Shown in pieces: positions 14,918 to 16,007 of a stretch of 16,007 bases of DNA; positions within the stretch are counted from its first letter, which is position 1, and each line of letters opens with the position of its first letter. This stretch comes from JBHICC01 sp046759385 (GTDB taxonomy: Bacteria; Pseudomonadota; Gammaproteobacteria; Acidiferrobacterales; SPGG2), in assembly GCA_046759385.1 (NCBI GenBank), contig JBHICC010000052.1:1-16007 (forward strand). Reading direction: 5' to 3'. Position numbers and translations under genes: made by a program. The notes beneath the pieces were generated by a model. That model made no database searches and was not told where the DNA came from. It saw only the letters and a program-made list of their open reading frames with translations.

Positions 14918-15871
14918 ATGTCCAGCGAGAACTTAAGCCCCGTTGTGTTCTTGATGGGTCCGACGGCCGCAGGCAAAACCAGCCTCGCCTTGGCGTTGCA
15001 TGATCGCTTTCCCGTCGATGTAATCAGCGTCGATGCGGCGCAGGTGTATCGCGGCATGGATGTGGGTACGGCCAAACCGACACCGGCAGAGCGTAAGCGT
15101 GTGCCGCACCGACTGATCGATATTCGCGATCCCGCGGAGACTTACTCAGCGGCGGAATTTCGCACGGACGCGCTAAGTGAAATCCAGCAAACCACCGAGT
15201 CCGGACGTATACCGCTGCTTGTCGGGGGCACCATGTTCTATTTTCATGCGCTGGAGTACGGCCTATCGCCACTGCCGTCGGCCGATGCGGACGTGCGCTC
15301 CCAGCTGATGGAGGAGTCACAGCACCAAGGCTGGGCAGCGTTGCATAAGCGACTATCCGTACACGATCCGGAAACGGCCGCGCGCATCCATCCGAACGAC
15401 GCACAGCGTATTCAGCGTGCGTTGGAAGTAGTCGAGTTAACAGGCCGAGGTCCGAGTGACTGGCATCGGCAGACACCGCCCGTGCGACTGCCCCATAACC
15501 TCATAAAAATTGGCATTTATCCTCGGAAGCGATCACTCTTGCATGAGCGCATCGAAAAGCGTTTCGATCGTATGCTTGAATGCGGGCTGATAGCGGAGGT
15601 CGAAACCTTACACGCGCGAGACGATCTAGGCCCGGAACTTCCGTCTATACGGACAGTCGGGTACCGTCAGGTCTGGCAATACTTGACTGGTTTGCTCAGC
15701 TATAATGAAATGACCCGCCAGGGGGTGAGCGCTACACGACACCTCGCCAAACGCCAGCTCACATGGCTCCGCAGCTACGACAATGTTCACTATCTGGACA
15801 GCGCTGCTGACAGCCTGGAAACGCGCTGTATAGATCATCTCGTCAGCAATCTGGACCGCAAACAGCTATAA
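14918..15871 (+). CDS. miaA: tRNA dimethylallyltransferase MiaA
   Basis: 317 residues, the normal length. MiaA adds dimethylallyl to N6 of A37 in tRNAs that read UNN codons, the first step to ms2i6A. The P-loop GPTAAGKT is at 14-21. Next comes VDAAQVYRGMDVGTAKP (38-54), where most relatives have DSA; Ala40 replaces that Ser while the Asp is kept. PHRLIDIRDPAETYSAAEFR, LVGGTMFYFHAL, ARIHPNDAQRIQRALEV and LPSIRTVGYRQVW follow, closely matching the E. coli enzyme, and the C-terminus has ATRHLAKRQLTWLRS. No Shine-Dalgarno sequence precedes ATG 14918 and a TAA lies in frame just upstream, so this is the only credible start. It precedes hfq, as in most gammaproteobacteria, but its usual upstream neighbour mutL is replaced by lysS. 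Confidence 0.97.
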   Translation: MSSENLSPVVFLMGPTAAGKTSLALALHDRFPVDVISVDAAQVYRGMDVGTAKPTPAERKRVPHRLIDIRDPAETYSAAEFRTDALSEIQQTTESGRIPLLVGGTMFYFHALEYGLSPLPSADADVRSQLMEESQHQGWAALHKRLSVHDPETAARIHPNDAQRIQRALEVVELTGRGPSDWHRQTPPVRLPHNLIKIGIYPRKRSLLHERIEKRFDRMLECGLIAEVETLHARDDLGPELPSIRTVGYRQVWQYLTGLLSYNEMTRQGVSATRHLAKRQLTWLRSYDNVHYLDSAADSLETRCIDHLVSNLDRKQL

Positions 15872-15926
15872 TTCCACCGATGTCTTAGGATGTTATCGCT
15901 CCGGAGGCACATAGAGGACATAATTA

Positions 15927-15963
15927 CCCAATTGGGAACTCATATAAGAATAGGAGAACGGCC
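15927..15963 (+). promoter_or_regulatory. hfq upstream region: small palindrome and Shine-Dalgarno sequence
   Basis: A perfect 10-base palindrome CCCAATTGGG lies at 15927-15936, and AGGAG at 15952-15956 sits 7 bases before ATG 15964. The ribosome binding site is clear. The palindrome could be an operator or chance. No convincing -35/-10 pair was found in the 92-base gap. Confidence 0.55.
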
Positions 15964-16007
15964 ATGAGTCAGCAAAGAGGGCAAGCACTACAAGACCCCT
16001 TCTTGAA
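15964..16007 (+). CDS. hfq: RNA chaperone Hfq, N-terminal fragment (cut by window edge)
   Basis: Only the first 14 codons and part of the next are present: MSQQRGQALQDPFL. The GQ-x-LQDPFL core is the well-conserved start of Hfq (E. coli MAKGQSLQDPFLN), just ahead of the first Sm helix. Hfq is a hexameric RNA-binding protein that pairs small RNAs with mRNAs. Position directly after miaA is the conserved gammaproteobacterial order, which makes the call secure despite the short sequence. The rest of the gene lies beyond the right edge. Confidence 0.93.
   Translation, partial: MSQQRGQALQDPFL

Noticed and set aside
1..16007. Insertion sequences, phage genes, CRISPR arrays, tRNA or rRNA genes
   Set aside because: No transposase or integrase motifs, no spaced repeat array and no tRNA-like cloverleaf with CCA or T-loop signature was seen on either strand by eye; a covariance-model search could still reveal small RNAs.

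Overview
The window reads as a chromosomal segment of a gammaproteobacterium of moderate to high GC. The evidence is the RF2 gene with its programmed frameshift followed by lysS, the miaA-hfq pair, MsrB, an HAE1-type RND pump with a lipoprotein adaptor, and DUF4124 and PilZ proteins. Nothing in it fixes a genus. No tRNA, rRNA, CRISPR array, transposase or phage gene was seen, and no gene-free stretch exceeds about 160 bases.

Left part (1-7155, all + strand). The window opens in the C-terminus of an FtsX-like ABC permease. Next come a DUF4136 lipoprotein, an RND adaptor, an RND inner-membrane pump, a second DUF4136 lipoprotein, and a CrtC/AttH-type (DUF2006, lipocalin-like) protein. Permease and AttH-type genes are commonly neighbours, so the RND/DUF4136 block looks like a cassette set between two partners. 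All of these products belong to the cell envelope.

Middle part (7156-8585). A secreted HtrA-like protease gene is cut off just before its catalytic histidine and is followed by short direct repeats, so it is probably a remnant. A DUF4124 secreted protein follows, facing a small PilZ (cyclic-di-GMP receptor type) gene on the - strand.

Next block (8586-11967). A compact + strand trio encodes an ARH3-like ADP-ribosylglycohydrolase, a 3-mercaptopyruvate sulfurtransferase and an exported NitT/TauT-type substrate-binding protein with no transporter beside it. It meets msrB (- strand) at a shared stem-loop region.

Right part (12164-16007). prfB (RF2, with a complete autoregulatory +1 frameshift site), lysS, miaA and the first codons of hfq form a translation and RNA block. 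In E. coli these are two separate loci (prfB-lysS and mutL-miaA-hfq); here they are joined and mutL is absent between them.

Most genes are recognisable family members. The less ordinary points are the paralogous DUF4136 pair bracketing the RND genes, the split permease/AttH neighbourhood, the truncated protease, the ADP-ribosylglycohydrolase/sulfurtransferase/binding-protein trio, and the AT-rich lysS leader with no Shine-Dalgarno sequence.
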